Shown here piece after piece: positions 9,001-16,250 of a DNA stretch of 34,206 bases. How positions within the stretch are numbered: the first letter of the stretch is position 1; each line of letters starts with the position of its first letter. The DNA lies in NCBI RefSeq assembly GCF_004118635.1, contig NZ_SDGU01000045.1, forward strand, positions 1-34,206, given 5' to 3'. This DNA comes from Chlorobaculum sp. 24CR (GTDB lineage Bacteria > Bacteroidota > Chlorobiia > Chlorobiales > Chlorobiaceae). The notes below the pieces were generated by a model. The model made no database searches. It saw nothing but the letters and a program-made list of their open reading frames with translations, and was not told the DNA's origin. A program made the translations under genes and the position numbers.

Positions 9001-9489
9001 CGCCGCCCGGTTGGCGTCGATGATCGTTTTTGACGCCGCATCGATGACCAGCATGACGGTTGAGTGGCCGTCGAAGAGCCGCCTGAACCTGGCTTCGCTG
9101 GCGTGCAGGGACTCTTCAAGTCGCTTGCAGCAGGTGATCTCCTGGCACACCGCCAAGAGCGCGGGCTTGGCGCCGGTCGCGATGTTTTTCATGTTGATGG
9201 AATACCAAAGGTATTCCATCCGTCCACGATGCAGGATTCTCGTTTTGCAGGTCGCCTCATCACTGCGTTGCAGGGCTTCCGCGACGGCGCGGCGCAACGC
9301 TTCGCGATCATCGGGATGCGCGGCATCGAAGAGATTCAGGCCGGGCCGGTGCTCATCGTTTGCGCCGAACACGGCGTCGCGAGCGTTGCCGTTGCACCCG
9401 GCGCAGAGGCCCTCCGGGCTGAACATGAACGCCGGGCCGGGAATCAGTTCCGGCAGACAGCGAAGTGTTTGGTCAGTGTGATGGAGCAT
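6046..9489 (-). CDS. soluble hybrid sensor histidine kinase with six PAS domains
   Basis: This 1147-residue protein has six successive PAS/PAC units (about 8-120, 130-245, 255-375, 385-500, 505-630, 635-760), most ending in the usual DITERK-like linker, then a histidine kinase core and a C-terminal receiver. The phospho-accepting histidine is H787 in GGIAHDFNNLL. The ATPase has the N box (NLCTNAWQAI), G1 (DNGVGM), F box (FEPFFTTK) and G2 (GSGLGL). The receiver has the DDE acidic pair, phospho-aspartate D1077 in VITDLTMPE and lysine in KKPV. No transmembrane segment is seen, so it should sense signals in the cytoplasm, for example redox, oxygen or light through PAS cofactors. There is no response regulator next to it, so its output partner is elsewhere. 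The receiver may feed a phosphorelay or tune the kinase. The gene stands alone. Confidence 0.93.
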   Translation of the reverse strand: MLHHTDQTLRCLPELIPGPAFMFSPEGLCAGCNGNARDAVFGANDEHRPGLNLFDAAHPDDREALRRAVAEALQRSDEATCKTRILHRGRMEYLWYSINMKNIATGAKPALLAVCQEITCCKRLEESLHASEARFRRLFDGHSTVMLVIDAASKTIIDANRAAARFYGWPVEELRAMRLDQLAVTSPEILEREIAQIRKLGQKTVSARHRSAEGVILDVEASTSLVEIEGNEVFYCIINNVTERKRIEKELQCSKSRLDFALQKSHIGWWSLNLEDGSTFRTLEHARIFGYDSTDRAWSLQQFLDHVVDEERDRVSAIIEHSRSGKSGWHFECRIRRNDGEQRWIMAIGGFPHDDDHGSKLLSGIVMDISERKFAKLELRDSRIKFDLALKAAHAGIWEMNIETGKADWSKEIIRLLGLEEQAEAPSFDLWIQAIHPDDRQMIADSVTQAVQEQKESDIEYRVCWPDGSIHWLMSRGQPVRNGNGKLTGFTGTVIDITERRKLLESVRQSEANYRSLFENMPNGFAYCQLLYSEQGIAEDFMFLEVNQRFEELIPFKEVAGKRATQLIPEIRTTDNELFIISERIVNSARPEHFDYFMNALQEWFSFSVFSPKRDCFIVIFDVITQRKQIEQSLRESEHKFRTITEQISEIVFVTDFTGIVRYISPSIEKTAGYRPDEVIGHSFFDFLPDDEIARARHMVGIAMANHLDSEIFELKYRKNDGSNLYGEVGVRYFHEADGNGFSGMIGVIRDITPRKKAEEEKKRLELQLQKAERLETIGRLAGGIAHDFNNLLSPILGHAELGMIAAAEEGYNPEYYSAIVQAAERAGQLVSQILTFSKAHDSQPTPVRIQSIIEEALQLLRPSIPANIRIERTLDVGCRNILIDPSKLHQIIVNLCTNAWQAIDKSCGVITIELHEVTPGKALIKKLPALTARPYAELSISDNGVGMDKATIEHIFEPFFTTKAADKGSGLGLSVVRSVVNAFNGEIVVESQPGAHTAFRIYLPVIEEAPEQKKPVSTPQQGKGKILLVDDEQVILNVVTTMLTKQGFEICAMKNPREAIELFRREPGRFDLVITDLTMPELSGLELSEELKNASPRTPIILMTGFGKNIDDAGGVNEYGIRKILKKPVRIADLVSAINETIASSR

Positions 9490-9845
9490 GGCTCAATGCT
9501 GTTAACTGCCGGGATAGCAATACAAAATCTATTCGGCAGGCAGGGGCGAAAAATATCTGTTGAATATACACTGAATCATCGGGATTATACATGCGGAGGT
9601 TATGCTTCCAAAGTATTTTTTTATTAAGATTTAAGGTTATCAATCGTCCGCCGGTTGCCGAGGAGTGATTTCCGGGTATGTTTCAGGCTTGCCGCGCTGA
9701 AAGCAGACTTGCCGACGCTTTTTCATACCTTTTCGAGAGCGTGAAAATCCCGATTATGCCGGTTGTTCCTTGATGCGGTTCGGATTTATTCATGGAAAGT
9801 TCATGTTTCAACATCTAATTGACTGTCAGCGCGTTAACATGATCC
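9490..9845. other. intergenic region between kinase and efflux operon
   Basis: The two flanking genes diverge, so both promoters should lie here. I see no gene, no clear hairpin and no recognisable operator. A GGAGG followed by ATG near 9594-9605 opens only about ten codons and is not called. Confidence 0.45.
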
Positions 9846-11000
9846 ATGGTCGAAATGAAACCTGTCTCCGGTATCTACAGGGTGGCGCTGAAGCTGTTGA
9901 TGAACGACAAGAGCAAGTTCACCGCGCTTCTGGTCGGCATCACCTTCGCCGTGTTCCTGATGGTGATGATGATGTCGATGTTCTCCGGCATTCTGGCCCG
10001 CTCGTGCGCTCCGGTCTATAACATCGGCGCGAAAATCTGGGTGATGGATCCGGCGGTGAACAACACCAACAGCAGTATTCCGATGCCCGATTACATTTTG
10101 TCGGCGTCGCGCAGCATTCCGGGGGTGAAGTACTCCGTGCCGCTCTATTTCGGCAGCGCGCTGGTCAAGCTCAAGAATGGCGCCTACCAGGCGGCCACGG
10201 TGGTCGGCCTCGACGACGCCACGCTCTTCGGGCGGCCCGAAATGATCGAGGGCCGGATCGAGGACATCTTCGCCGACAACGCCTTCGTGGTGGTCAAGGA
10301 TGCGGAGTACGCCAAGCTCGAAAGCCCGAAAATCGGCACACAGTTCGAGATCAACGACAATAGCGCCACGGTGGTCGGCCTCGCCAAAGTCGCCTCGTCG
10401 GGCCTGTTCGGAATTCCGACGCTCTACACAACGTACAACCGCGCAATAACGTACATCCCCTCGGCGCGCTTCACCACCTCCTACGTGCTGATCGAGCCGA
10501 AGAGTGACGCGGACATTCCCGGCATCCAGAAGGCCATCGCCAAACTCGGCTACGAAGCGCTCACCCGCGACCAGTTCGTCAAAAAGGTTTCCAACTTCTA
10601 CACCTACAAAACCGGCGTCGGCATGAACATCATGATGATGACCGCCATCAGTTTCGTCGTCGGTCTCTCCATCTCCGGGCAGACCTTCTACACCTTTATT
10701 CTCGAAAACATCGGCAAGTTCGGCGCGATGAAAGCCATCGGCGCCAAGGGCAATGAGCTGGTTTCCATGATTCTCGTGCAGGCGGTCGTCACCTCGCTGA
10801 TCGGTTACGGACTCGGCGTCGGGGCGGCCTCGACCTTCATGATTATCGCCAAGTGGCGCGTGCCCGATTACGCTGCCCAGCTCACCTATCCGACGCTTGG
10901 CCTGGCGCTCGTCATGGTGATGATTATCGCAGGCTTTTCGAGCTATATCGGCGTTCGCAAAGTGTTGCAGATTCAGCCATTCGATATTTTCCGGGGCTGA
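9846..11000 (+). CDS. ABC transporter permease, FtsX/MacB family
   Basis: The 384-residue protein has the four-helix FtsX/MacB layout: one membrane segment near the N-terminus (about 23-46), a periplasmic domain of about 210 residues (MacB_PCD type), then three segments (about 262-285, 305-333, 345-372). The cytoplasmic sequence GKFGAMKAIGA, between segments 2 and 3, is typical of the family loop that contacts the ATPase. It is a stand-alone permease, as in DevC/LolC, rather than a MacB fusion. The next three genes supply ATPase, adaptor and outer-membrane channel, so it is likely the inner-membrane part of a tripartite export pump. The substrate cannot be told from sequence. A second ATG nine bases downstream could equally be the start; neither has a strong ribosome binding site. 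Confidence 0.9.
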   Translation: MVEMKPVSGIYRVALKLLMNDKSKFTALLVGITFAVFLMVMMMSMFSGILARSCAPVYNIGAKIWVMDPAVNNTNSSIPMPDYILSASRSIPGVKYSVPLYFGSALVKLKNGAYQAATVVGLDDATLFGRPEMIEGRIEDIFADNAFVVVKDAEYAKLESPKIGTQFEINDNSATVVGLAKVASSGLFGIPTLYTTYNRAITYIPSARFTTSYVLIEPKSDADIPGIQKAIAKLGYEALTRDQFVKKVSNFYTYKTGVGMNIMMMTAISFVVGLSISGQTFYTFILENIGKFGAMKAIGAKGNELVSMILVQAVVTSLIGYGLGVGAASTFMIIAKWRVPDYAAQLTYPTLGLALVMVMIIAGFSSYIGVRKVLQIQPFDIFRG

Positions 11001-11002
11001 GG

Positions 11003-11722
11003 ATGAAGGGATCGGTGATTATCAGCGCCAGCAATCTGGTCAAGTGGTTCGGCGAGGGCGAAGCCAGAACCGTTGCGGTCAAGCAGGCCTCTTTCGAGGC
11101 GCAGTACGGCGAGATGCTCTACATTGTTGGCCCGTCGGGAAGCGGCAAGACGACGTTGCTCAGCATGATTTCGGGCATTTTGAGGCCGAACGAGGGGAGC
11201 GTCATCGTCGAAAATCAGGACATCTGGTCGATGAAGGATGACGATCTGGCCGATCTGCGCCTGAACAAGATCGGCTTTGTGTTTCAGGACTACCATCTTT
11301 TTCCGAGGCTGACCACGGTCGAGAACGTGGCTATTCCGCTGATCCTGAAGAAAACGGAGTGGAACGCGGCCATGGAGCTTGCCCGCGACTACCTCGACAT
11401 TGTCGGCCTGAAAGATCGCGCCGACCTCCAGCCGGTGAAACTGAGCGGCGGCGAACAGCAGCGCGTGGCGATTGCGCGGGCCATCGCGGGCCAGCCGGAC
11501 ATCCTGATCTTTGACGAACCGACCGCCTCGCTCGATGGCGATACCGGACGGAAGATCGTGGAGTTCGTGAAAACAAATATCCTGAACGAAAAACGGGCCA
11601 TCATCATCGTGACGCACGACAGCCGTATTTACGAATATGCTGACCGGATCATGAAGATGGAGGATGGCAAAATCGTCGGTTACGAATCTGGTTATGAAAA
11701 CAGTCAACAGCATGAGAAATAA
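11003..11722 (+). CDS. ABC transporter ATP-binding protein (LolD/MacB/DevA type)
   Basis: The 239-residue ATPase has all motifs: Walker A GPSGSGKT (43-50), Q-loop Q95 in FVFQDYHLF, signature LSGGEQQR (147-154), Walker B ILIFDEP (167-173) and the switch histidine H205 in VTHD. It powers the permease encoded two bases upstream. The ATG at 11003 follows the permease stop by two bases and is preceded by GGGGCTGAGG inside the permease end, so translation is probably coupled. Its 3' end overlaps the adaptor gene. It belongs to the family that drives mechanical export (MacB, LolD, FtsE, DevA), not import. Confidence 0.93.
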   Translation: MKGSVIISASNLVKWFGEGEARTVAVKQASFEAQYGEMLYIVGPSGSGKTTLLSMISGILRPNEGSVIVENQDIWSMKDDDLADLRLNKIGFVFQDYHLFPRLTTVENVAIPLILKKTEWNAAMELARDYLDIVGLKDRADLQPVKLSGGEQQRVAIARAIAGQPDILIFDEPTASLDGDTGRKIVEFVKTNILNEKRAIIIVTHDSRIYEYADRIMKMEDGKIVGYESGYENSQQHEK

Positions 11723-12656
11723 AATCCTGATCGGCATCGCGATCTTCGGCATCCTTCTTGGTTTGGGGAGCGCATTTTTCATGAAGTTGCGCATCAAATC
11801 CGAGCCGCCTGCTTTCAAGCCGGCGTCGAACCCTTACCGGAGCGGAATTTACGCCAACGGTATCATCGAAAGCGCCCAGAAAAACGGCGCGAACGTCAAC
11901 ATCTACCCCGAAGTCTCCGGCACGGTGCTGAAGATTCTCGCTCAGGAGGGTCAGCAGGTCAAGGCGGGTGCTCCGCTGCTCATGCTCGACGATGCGGTGC
12001 AGCGCTCGACGGCCGCATCGGCGAAAGCGGGAATTGGCGTTGCCGAGGCGAATCTGGCAAACGTGCAGGCGCAGTACGCAAAACTGAAGGCTTCGTGGAA
12101 TCTCGATCCGCGCTCCGTGAGCAAGGATGCGCTCGATACCGCCTCGAACGCCGTCCGGTCGGCGCAAGCGAACCTCGAACTCGCCCGCAAACAGTACGAT
12201 GCAGCCAACGCGCTGCTCGGCAAATACACCCTCACGGCCCACGAAGACGGCGCGGTTTTGGCGATCAACACCTCGGTTGGCAGCTACATTTCGAGCCAGG
12301 GCGGGTACAATTCCTACACGGGCGGTTACGTGCCGATCATCGTTACGGGCAATTCGGACAACAATTTGCAGGTGCGTTGTTACGTTGACGAAATCCTGAT
12401 CCAGCGCTTGCCGAAGCCGGAGCAGATGAGCGCGAGCATGTCGATTCGTGGCACCACGATCAAAATCCCGCTGACATTCGTGCGCTTCCAGCCGAACGTT
12501 ACGCCGAAGATCGAGCTGTCGAGCCAGCGAACCGAGCGGGTGGACGTGCGGGTGCTGCCGCTCATCTTCAGCTTTGCAAAGCCGCAAAACGTAACTCTTT
12601 ACCCCGGCCAGCTCGTCGATATTTACATCGGCGAAAAGATCGCCAGCAACCAGTAA
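11694..12656 (+). CDS. HlyD/MacA-like periplasmic adaptor (membrane fusion protein)
   Basis: This protein of 320 residues has an N-terminal membrane anchor (about 10-28), a biotinyl-lipoyl-like half (VSGTVLKILAQEGQQVKAG), a short coiled-coil hairpin (about 100-170, rich in A, Q, K, L), the second lipoyl half (TLTAHEDGAVLAI) and a beta-barrel domain ending near YPGQLVDIYIGEK. It would bridge the inner-membrane permease and the outer-membrane channel. The start at 11694 overlaps the ATPase gene by 29 bases; a second in-frame ATG at 11712 would shorten the overlap to 11. Both would give a complete anchor. The coiled coil is short for the family, so the reach to the outer membrane channel may depend on the channel protein. 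Confidence 0.88.
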   Translation: MKTVNSMRNKILIGIAIFGILLGLGSAFFMKLRIKSEPPAFKPASNPYRSGIYANGIIESAQKNGANVNIYPEVSGTVLKILAQEGQQVKAGAPLLMLDDAVQRSTAASAKAGIGVAEANLANVQAQYAKLKASWNLDPRSVSKDALDTASNAVRSAQANLELARKQYDAANALLGKYTLTAHEDGAVLAINTSVGSYISSQGGYNSYTGGYVPIIVTGNSDNNLQVRCYVDEILIQRLPKPEQMSASMSIRGTTIKIPLTFVRFQPNVTPKIELSSQRTERVDVRVLPLIFSFAKPQNVTLYPGQLVDIYIGEKIASNQ

Positions 12657-12660
12657 CCGG

Positions 12661-14145
12661 ATGAGAACCGTGTCGAAAAAGATCGTCCCGCCCGGCTTGG
12701 CGCTGCTCGCCGTTCCTGCGCTTCTGCTGTCGGGATGCGCCGTGGGGCCGGACTTCGTCAAGCCGGAGGCTCCGGCGACGAAAAGCTACGACCGGCAGCC
12801 GCTTCCGAAGCCGGGTGCGGCGGGGCAGCGTTTCGACGAGGGGGTCGGGCCTGCGGCTTGCTGGTGGAAATCGTTCGGCTCCAGCCAGCTCGATGCTGTC
12901 GTCGAGCAAGGCTTGGCTGGCAATCCGGGCCTGCAAGCCGCCGAGGCGAGCCTCGAAGCGAGCCGGGAGAATCTCCGCGCCGGGGCCGGGATTTTTTATC
13001 CGCAGGCGAGCGCGACCTTTGCGCAGACGCGCGAAACCTCGTCGCCGACCACGACGGCGGGCGCGGCAACGGGCGCTATCGTCAATCTCTCAACCCTCTC
13101 GGCGTCGGTGAGCTACGCGTTCGACCTTTTCGGCGGGCAGCGGCGCAGCGTCGAGGCGCTCGGTGCGCAGGTGGACGTGCAGTGTGCCCGTACCCTCGGC
13201 GCGTATATGACGCTGACCGGCAACATCGTCAACACGAGCATCGCCATCGCCGCCTATCGCCAGGAACTCGATGAGTACGATCAACTTATCGCCATCGAAA
13301 AGGATCAGCTTTCGATTGCCGAAAAGCAGTACCGGGCGGGCATCGCGACCTACAGCTCTGTGCTGGCGTTGCGGAGCCAGCTCGCCTCGCTGGAGGCCTC
13401 CGTGCCGCTCGTCCGCCAGAAGCTGATCGAGGCCGAGCACCTGCTCGCGACGCTCGCCGGCAAAACCCCGGCGGAGTGGGAGGCGCCCGATTTGCGACTC
13501 TCCGGCATGTCGCTTCCGGAGCGCGTACCGCTCTCGCTTCCCTCGGAGCTGGTGCGCCAGCGCCCCGACATCCTCGCCGCCGAAGCACAGTTGCACGCGG
13601 CCAACGCCGAAATCGGCGTCGCCACGGCGGCGCTCTTCCCAAGTTTCACGCTCACCGGCAGTTACGGACGCACGGCCACAGAGCCGCACGAGATTTCCGA
13701 CGCGGCGAACCGATTCTGGTCGATCGGCGCCAACATCGCCGCGCCGATCTTCAACGGCGGCTCGCTCCGCGCCAAGCGCCGCGCTGCTATCGCCTCGCGA
13801 AACCAGACGTTCGCGTTGTACCGCCAGAGCGTGCTCGCCGCATTCGCCCAGGTCGCCGACCTCATTCGCGCGCTGGAGCACGACGCCCAGCAGGCCGAGG
13901 CCGAAATGCAGGCCGTCGAGAGCGCCAAGCTCTCGCTCGACCTGATTCAGGCCAACTACAAGGCAGGCATGGTCAACTACCTCGAAGTCATGCTCGCCGA
14001 TATCCAGTACCGGCAAGCGAAAATCGGCTACCTGCAAGCCCGCGCCCAGCAACTGCAAGATACCGCCGCGATGTACGTCGCCCTTGGCGGCGGCTGGGAG
14101 AACGATGAAGCGGCGAAGGCGAAGGCGGGGTTCAGGTCATATTGA
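12661..14145 (+). CDS. outer-membrane efflux lipoprotein, NodT/OprM-like
   Basis: The 494-residue product carries a lipoprotein signal with lipobox LLSGC (lipid cysteine C26), then the family start CAVGPDFVKPEAP and two repeated outer-membrane-factor domains (about 60-250 and 280-480). The conserved RPDILAAEAQLHAANA and FPSFTLTGSYG segments mark the second repeat. Three copies would form the TolC-like channel that completes the export pump made by the three genes before it. The ATG lies four bases after the adaptor stop, so this is the last gene of the operon. NodT-type channels are more often paired with RND pumps; here the neighbour is an ABC system. Confidence 0.93.
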   Translation: MRTVSKKIVPPGLALLAVPALLLSGCAVGPDFVKPEAPATKSYDRQPLPKPGAAGQRFDEGVGPAACWWKSFGSSQLDAVVEQGLAGNPGLQAAEASLEASRENLRAGAGIFYPQASATFAQTRETSSPTTTAGAATGAIVNLSTLSASVSYAFDLFGGQRRSVEALGAQVDVQCARTLGAYMTLTGNIVNTSIAIAAYRQELDEYDQLIAIEKDQLSIAEKQYRAGIATYSSVLALRSQLASLEASVPLVRQKLIEAEHLLATLAGKTPAEWEAPDLRLSGMSLPERVPLSLPSELVRQRPDILAAEAQLHAANAEIGVATAALFPSFTLTGSYGRTATEPHEISDAANRFWSIGANIAAPIFNGGSLRAKRRAAIASRNQTFALYRQSVLAAFAQVADLIRALEHDAQQAEAEMQAVESAKLSLDLIQANYKAGMVNYLEVMLADIQYRQAKIGYLQARAQQLQDTAAMYVALGGGWENDEAAKAKAGFRSY

Positions 14146-14174
14146 AAGCAAGATGTTGAGAGGTTCATCAGTAG

Positions 14175-14334
14175 TACAGTTTTTCAGTCACTATAAAGGT
14201 TGGGATTTACAGCTCTCATAAATCCGCCGAAGCTGCGATCAAAGAACTCGAAAAGTCCGGTTTCGACATGAAGAAGCTCTCGATTATCGAAGCTCTCGAT
14301 TATCGGCAAGCATTACCATTCAGAGGCGGATTGA
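14175..14334 (+). pseudogene. remnant of a DUF1269-type (general stress / membrane) gene, frameshifted by a 16-bp tandem duplication
   Basis: The frame beginning after a stop at 14172 reads VGIYSSHKSAEAAIKEL, then KSGFDMKKLSII. This matches, from memory, the N-terminal domain of DUF1269/general-stress-type proteins, which continue with a GKDYH-like segment. Here the sequence AAGCTCTCGATTATCG is present twice in a row (14274-14289 and 14290-14305). Sixteen is not a multiple of three, so the frame shifts. If one copy is removed the frame resumes as SIIGKHYHSEAD, the expected continuation, and then ends at a TGA (14332-14334). There is no start codon before the conserved part. The gene is therefore broken at the front, middle and end. 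Confidence 0.75.
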
Positions 14335-14406
14335 ATAGAGAAACGCTCACGCAGGATTTGCCATGCAGTGGGAATTGTAGAGGCGGAGAAGGGGAGAGGC
14401 AGAAAA

Positions 14407-14439
14407 CAAAAAAGACCTGCGAGGCGCGACCCACAAGTC
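14407..14439 (-). terminator. terminator downstream of the tRNA cluster
   Basis: On the reverse strand GACTTGTG pairs with CGCAGGTC (eight pairs, two G-U) around a ten-base loop, followed directly by six T. It sits 13 bases past the 3' end of tRNA-Arg. Confidence 0.7.
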
Positions 14440-14451
14440 ATTCTGCTTTTA

Positions 14452-14528
14452 TGGTGCACCCGAAGAGATTCGAACTCCTAACCTTCTGATCCGTAGTCAG
14501 ATGCTCTATCCAGTTGAGCTACGGGTGC
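14452..14528 (-). tRNA. tRNA-Arg (anticodon ACG)
   Basis: Reverse-strand cloverleaf with acceptor GCACCCG/CGGGTGC, anticodon loop CTACGGA giving ACG (deaminated to ICG to read CGU, CGC and CGA), a T-arm with AGTTCGAATCT and an encoded CCA. The last gene of the three-tRNA cluster. Confidence 0.94.
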
Positions 14529-14533
14529 ATAGT

Positions 14534-14565
14534 GTATAAATCCCGAAACGAGCCGGGATTTATAC
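14534..14565. other. perfect 12-bp hairpin between two tRNAs
   Basis: GTATAAATCCCG (14534-14545) pairs perfectly with CGGGATTTATAC (14554-14565) around AAACGAGC. It fills almost the whole spacer between tRNA-Glu and tRNA-Arg. With no T-run it is more likely a processing signal or spacer structure than a terminator. Confidence 0.6.
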
Positions 14566-14642
14566 TGGTAGCGTGTACGGGATTCGAACCCGTGATCTTC
14601 GCCTTGAGAGGGCGATGTCCTGGGCCACTAGACGAACACGCC
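14566..14642 (-). tRNA. tRNA-Glu (anticodon CUC)
   Basis: Reverse-strand cloverleaf with the tRNA-Glu-type D-arm TCTAGTGGCCCAGGACA, anticodon stem TCGCC/GGCGA with loop CTCTCAA giving CUC for GAG codons, and encoded CCA. The first acceptor pair is G-U. Confidence 0.93.
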
Positions 14643-14670
14643 ATAGATTTATATCTGAATTACTTACAGT

Positions 14671-14747
14671 TGGTGGGCCCTGTAGGACTTGAACCTACGA
14701 CCCAGCGATTATGAGTCGCTTGCTCTGACCAACTGAGCTAAGGGCCC
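14671..14747 (-). tRNA. tRNA-Ile2 (anticodon CAU, lysidine-modified)
   Basis: The anticodon loop CTCATAA gives CAU, which alone would suggest methionine. The body (GGGCCCTTAGCTCAG, the stem AGCGA/TCGCT, then GGTCGTAGG) closely follows the bacterial minor isoleucine tRNA, whose C34 is changed to lysidine by TilS so that it reads AUA. The E. coli elongator tRNA-Met has a different anticodon stem (ATCA/TGAT). CCA is encoded. First gene of the cluster. Confidence 0.85.
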
Positions 14748-14781
14748 ATTCAAAAGCCGTATCGTTCTTCAGAGTGGACTT

Positions 14782-14809
14782 AATATAAGGTATGTGATTA
14801 AAATTGCAA
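14782..14809 (-). promoter_or_regulatory. candidate promoter of the tRNA cluster
   Basis: On the reverse strand TTGCAA (14804-14809) and TATATT (14782-14787) are 16 bases apart, with the -10 box about 35 bases before tRNA-Ile2. It lies between the murA stop and the tRNA cluster, and no terminator separates it from murA, so read-through is also possible. Confidence 0.5.
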
Positions 14810-14842
14810 ACGATATTTGACTTTTTTTTAAGCCCTTTTTCA

Positions 14843-16114
14843 TCAGAATTCCTGGTATTTCTGCCGCTCGATATCGGCTCCGAGCGCCGTCAGTTTTTTC
14901 TCGATAGCCTCGTAGCCGCGGTCGAGGTGATAGACCCTGAGCACCTCGGTTGTATCCTTCGCGACCAGCCCGGCAAGTACCAGACAGGCCGAGGCTCGGA
15001 GGTCGGTGGACATCACTTTGGTGCCGGTCAGCTCCTGCGGGCCGTGCACCAGCGCCCAGTTGTCTCTGATTTCGATGTGTGCTCCGAGGCGGTTCAGCTC
15101 CGGGATGTGGTTGAAGCGTTCGAGGTAGATGCGGTCGATGATGGTGCTGTCGCCGTGCGCCTGCGTCATGAGCGCCATCCACTGCGCCTGCATGTCGGTC
15201 GGGAATTCGGGGTAAGGACGTGCGGTAATATCGACCGGCAGCAGTTCGGTGGGCGTGGAGAGCGTCACCGAGTCCCCGCTTACCGTGACCGAGCAGCCCG
15301 ACTGCCGGAATGCTTCGAGCACCGAGGCGAGCTGTTCCGGCACGACGCCGGTGACGGTGACGGTGCCTCCGGTGATGGCGGCGGCGGAGAGGAGCGTGCC
15401 TGCTTCGATGCGGTCGAAGATATTCTCGAACCCGACTGCCCTGAGCTGATCGACGCCCTCGATGGTGAGCGTCGTGGTGCCGATGCCGTCGATCCGCGCC
15501 CCCATCTTTACCAGGAAGTGGCAGAGGCACTCAATCTCCGGTTCGAGCGCGGCGTTGCCGAGAACCGTCGTGCCCTCGGCGGTGACGGCGGCCATCAGGG
15601 CGTTGCCGGTCGCGCCGACCGATGAGACCGGAAAGTCGATGCGCGCGCCGCGCAGGCGTGAGCCGTTGATGCGGGCGTCGATGAAGCCGTTCTCGATGGT
15701 GACGGTCGCGCCGAGTTTCTCCATGGCCATGATGTGCAGATCGACGGGCCGCGGGCCGAAGGCGCAGCCGCCGGGCAGCGACACGCGGGTGTGGCCGAAG
15801 CGGGCGAGCAGCGGGCCGAGCACGTAGATCGAAGCGCGCATCTTCTTGACCAGCTCGTACGGCGCTTCGATGCTCTTGAGGTGAGCGGTCGAGACCGTGA
15901 GCAGGTTGCCCTCGAACGAGGTTTCCGCGCCGAGGTAGTCGAGCAGTTGAATGAAAGTCCGGACATCCTTGAGATCCGGGATGCGACTGATCGCGAAAGA
16001 GCCATCGGCGGTCAACAGTGTTGCCGCAATGACCGGAAGCGCGGAATTCTTCGAGCCTGATGCGGCGACGGAGCCGCAAATCTTTTTTCCGCCCCGGATG
16101 ACGAGTTTGTCCAT
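14843..16114 (-). CDS. murA: UDP-N-acetylglucosamine 1-carboxyvinyltransferase
   Basis: This 423-residue enzyme transfers enolpyruvate from PEP to UDP-GlcNAc, the first committed step of peptidoglycan synthesis, in the cytoplasm. It has the two-domain EPSP-synthase fold. Lysine K22 in SGSKNSALP, the catalytic cysteine C117 in [14 protein letters not shown] (C115 in E. coli) and the late HLDRGYE arginine motif are all present. With a cysteine in the loop the enzyme should be sensitive to fosfomycin. Length is normal (E. coli 419). It is a single gene; its start lies 136 bases from the divergent EnvC-like gene. Confidence 0.97.
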   Translation of the reverse strand: MDKLVIRGGKKICGSVAASGSKNSALPVIAATLLTADGSFAISRIPDLKDVRTFIQLLDYLGAETSFEGNLLTVSTAHLKSIEAPYELVKKMRASIYVLGPLLARFGHTRVSLPGGCAFGPRPVDLHIMAMEKLGATVTIENGFIDARINGSRLRGARIDFPVSSVGATGNALMAAVTAEGTTVLGNAALEPEIECLCHFLVKMGARIDGIGTTTLTIEGVDQLRAVGFENIFDRIEAGTLLSAAAITGGTVTVTGVVPEQLASVLEAFRQSGCSVTVSGDSVTLSTPTELLPVDITARPYPEFPTDMQAQWMALMTQAHGDSTIIDRIYLERFNHIPELNRLGAHIEIRDNWALVHGPQELTGTKVMSTDLRASACLVLAGLVAKDTTEVLRVYHLDRGYEAIEKKLTALGADIERQKYQEF

Positions 16115-16250
16115 TGAGTTTCGATTATTACAATGCGAAAAGGCTTATTTAATTATTTCAGCCTCAGAAAAACAAATTTTATTTTAAAGCCACTTTTTAT
16201 TTGAACCTGCAAGCCAGCCTGTTCACGGCGCAGGTCTCCTGATTGCAACT

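Noticed and set aside
14671-14747. tRNA-Met from the CAU anticodon
   Set aside because: The body matches the Ile2 type better than elongator or initiator Met, so it is called tRNA-Ile2.
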